From Hofstenia miamia (Eukaryota; Xenacoelomorpha; Acoela), in assembly GCA_004352715.1 (NCBI GenBank), contig SCFE01000111.1, positions 1,231,886-1,277,718 of the forward strand: DNA of 45,833 bases, in the 5' to 3' direction. This document shows positions 41,602-45,833 of this stretch, piece after piece (position 1 is the first letter of the stretch; each line of letters begins with the position of its first letter). A program made the translations under genes and the position numbers. The notes below the pieces were generated by a model, which saw nothing but the letters and a program-made list of their open reading frames with translations, was not told the origin of the DNA and searched no databases.

Positions 41602-42059
41602 ATATGAGCTTTGCGGGGAGGCGGCGGAAGTGAACTAATAGGAACAGCAGGGAGACGGCAGGAAGCACTAGAACCAAAAACTGGACGAGGACGATTACGG
41701 TTAGTTGATGAAGGGATAGACTGCTTGGGAGGATGCGGTAGAGCAGAAGGAGGAGCAAGCACGGGTGTGAAACTCGGAGCAGGATTATTGGGGAGAGATG
41801 AGACAGAACGCGAGGCAGCAGCACTGTAGGAGAACATTTGGGATTGCAGAGAGGAAACATCAGAGGAAAGCTTTGTTAGGGAGTCAGATAAGGATGATAT
41901 GACGCCAGGGCCATCATTGGTGGACGGAGTCGAGGTAGTGAGAGCAGAGACCGCTTGGCGTAACAACGAAATGATGGCGTCTTTCTTCAGACCACCAACA
42001 GCGGAGGCAAACTGGGCATCGCTCAAATTTTTGAGGTCGGACAGTGAAATTGGGGGCAT
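41602..42059 (-). pseudogene. LINE ORF1 protein, N-terminal part, cut by the gap
   Basis: The ATG at 42057-42059 (minus) opens 152 codons that run into the gap: MPPISLSDLKNLSDAQFASA, a helical segment (KKDAIISLLRQAV), then heptad-like SSLSDSLTKLSSDVSSLQSQ, and a Ser/Pro/Ala-rich basic tail (STNRNRPRPVFG) typical of CR1/L2-type ORF1 RNA-binding proteins with an N-terminal coiled coil. It is more GC- and CpG-rich than its surroundings, suggesting a younger insertion. A 26-bp motif just upstream (42069-42094) is shared with the 5' edge of the LINE at 540-3657. It may be intact, but the rest is not assembled. A low-complexity host protein is the alternative. Confidence 0.55.
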
Positions 42060-42068
42060 AGCTGAAAT

Positions 42069-42094
42069 CTAATTAAACTGTATAATAAACAGGC
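42069..42094 (-). repeat. 26-bp motif shared with 3632-3657, probable LINE 5' end
   Basis: CTAATTAAACTGTATAATAA plus ACAGGC here, against the same with one substitution at 3632-3657. Both lie at the 5' side of a minus-strand LINE. Confidence 0.7.
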
Positions 42095-42164
42095 AAATTT
42101 ATTAATTGGTAATTATCTAAAAACAATTTTGTAGAAAAAATACAATTTTAATTAGTCGTCTTAC

Positions 42165-42390
42165 TAACTTGTTGCAAATCAAAGATAGCAGTAATTGTAG
42201 CTGAACATTCCCTTGATTTCTGTCGGCAATTTTCTAGATCATTTCGGACCCTGACTACATCATCACGATGGATTCTATAAATCTCTGTTGTTGAAGTTGC
42301 ATTCTCATCAACACCCTCAAATAAAGGCTGGTTCTCCTTGCACAAACCACAAACATCTTTCTTTGGATGAAAAAAACTCAAATTCATGTC
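42165..42390 (-). CDS. GQN-motif (DUF7869-like) protein, exon 1 in window
   Basis: Minus-strand exon after an acceptor ATTCTAG (AG at 42392-42391) and before donor GTAAGA (from 42164). It is 226 bp. It reads DMNLSFFHPKKDVCGLCKEN, then a linker, then EIYRIHRDDVVRVRNDLENC and ending AIFDLQQV. In DUF7869 proteins the upstream half has exactly this arrangement: FN-x-SF-x-x-PKKD-x-C-x-x-C (a likely zinc-binding pair), a helix with H-x-x-x-x-x-x-R-x-x-x-x-D, then a hydrophobic strand ending DLQ-x-V. It is therefore the neighbour of the exon at 40080-40310 on the same strand. More 5' exons would lie in or beyond the gap at 42434-42709 or outside the window. Confidence 0.65.
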
Positions 42391-42419
42391 CTAGAATTGA
42401 CAATAAATAACAAAACATA

Positions 42420-42716
42420 CATATATATATATANNNNNNNNNNNNNNNNNNNNNNNNNNNNNNNNNNNNNNNNNNNNNNNNNNNNNNNNNNNNNNNNNNN
42501 NNNNNNNNNNNNNNNNNNNNNNNNNNNNNNNNNNNNNNNNNNNNNNNNNNNNNNNNNNNNNNNNNNNNNNNNNNNNNNNNNNNNNNNNNNNNNNNNNNNN
42601 NNNNNNNNNNNNNNNNNNNNNNNNNNNNNNNNNNNNNNNNNNNNNNNNNNNNNNNNNNNNNNNNNNNNNNNNNNNNNNNNNNNNNNNNNNNNNNNNNNNN
42701 NNNNNNNNNATATATA
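42420..42716. other. TA microsatellite interrupted by a 276-N gap
   Basis: TA runs flank unknown bases 42434-42709, so the gap probably lies in a long TA repeat. Confidence 0.9.
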
Positions 42717-42932
42717 TTCGTCGTTTGTACCATACTAATGCCGAAACTTCATTACAAACGACGAATCGCCTTTTTGGGGTTTAAAATTGAGGAGAATGCA
42801 AAATTTTCGAATTTTTTCAGTTAGTGTATCTCAGTACCCTCTCAACAATATATCCTACCGGATTAATAGGTCTAAAAATTTAAATTGAAAAAAAATTTTT
42901 TTGCTGGTTTTCACAGATATTCGTCGTTTGTA
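42716..42932. repeat. Inverted and direct copies of ATTCGTCGTTTGTA
   Basis: ATTCGTCGTTTGTA at 42716-42729, its perfect inverse at 42753-42766 (a 14-bp-stem hairpin), and a third copy in the first orientation at 42919-42932. Probably a small foldback repeat, with its left part lost in the gap. Confidence 0.8.
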
Positions 42933-42963
42933 ATTTCTCAGCAAAAATGTTTGGATGAATTTC

Positions 42964-43029
42964 ACACCTAGTTCATTAGCTCCCAAATTAAAAATTACAC
43001 CTAGTTCATTAGCTCCCAAATTAAAAACT
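42964..43029. repeat. 33-bp tandem duplication
   Basis: Two units beginning ACACCTAGTTCATTAGCTCC, differing at only one position. Confidence 0.95.

Positions 43030-45833
<2,804 letters not shown>

Larger units (their letters stand above)
40311..42164 (-). other. Intron of the DUF7869-like gene, holding a LINE ORF1 and a 1000-N gap
   Basis: Lies between donor GTAAGA (from 42164) and acceptor TGCAG (40311). It includes 40602-41601 as unknown bases, so one or more further exons could be hidden. Confidence 0.5.

Noticed and set aside
40509-42059. Very long open frames across the N gaps
   Set aside because: Their length comes from unknown bases. Only the 41602-42059 minus-strand part has protein-like features.

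Overview
This window is animal (invertebrate metazoan) nuclear DNA. It is AT-rich, has spliced genes with short exons and GT-AG introns, carries many non-LTR retrotransposons and Tc1/mariner-type transposons, and has TA microsatellites. Two ordinary host genes are recognisable: an SLC35A-type nucleotide-sugar transporter (three 3' exons, + strand, 4.6-9.8 kb) and the first coding exon of DUS2, tRNA-dihydrouridine synthase 2 (+ strand, 44.7-44.9 kb). A third spliced gene at 40.1-42.4 kb (- strand) belongs to the transposon-associated GQN-motif (DUF7869-like) family. The species cannot be fixed from the sequence. A cnidarian, mollusc or similar invertebrate would fit.

Layout. 0-3.7 kb: remains of two non-LTR elements, one on each strand. 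4.6-9.8 kb: the SLC35A exons, with a 3.9-kb intron holding DNA transposons nested inside one another and a broken Tc1 transposase. 11.3-15.2 kb: two 5'-truncated LINE copies whose 3' tails face each other. 13.0-14.0 kb: a decayed family-B DNA polymerase fragment, duplicated across a single-N join and followed by a roughly 105-bp tandem repeat. 16.2-24.3 kb: a large foldback structure with kilobase inverted arms and outer tandem repeats, whose interior encodes decayed proteins of a Polinton/virus-like element. 24.3-27.0 kb: a mariner element that the assembly probably shows twice. 27.0-29.2 kb: a second, longer DNA polymerase B pseudogene, split by another mariner. It abuts a LINE reverse transcriptase fragment (29.2-30.5 kb). 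30.5-36.3 kb: AT-rich, CpG-poor DNA with no gene I can support, containing a piggyBac-like TTAA element. 36.5-42.1 kb: CpG-richer DNA with LINE fragments, a stretch of apparently poor base calls, the DUF7869-like gene, and a LINE ORF1 in that gene's intron next to a 1000-N gap. 42.4-44.7 kb: a second gap, small repeats and no gene. The DUS2 exon lies at the right edge.

The most interesting feature is the 13-29 kb block: dispersed pieces of a virus-like (Polinton/Maverick-type) element, a foldback with two divergent copies of one small protein reading inward just inside its arms, and strong CpG depletion that ends abruptly near 36.3 kb. Everything in it looks inactive. Several apparent duplications coincide with single N characters and are probably assembly joins, so copy number here should not be trusted.
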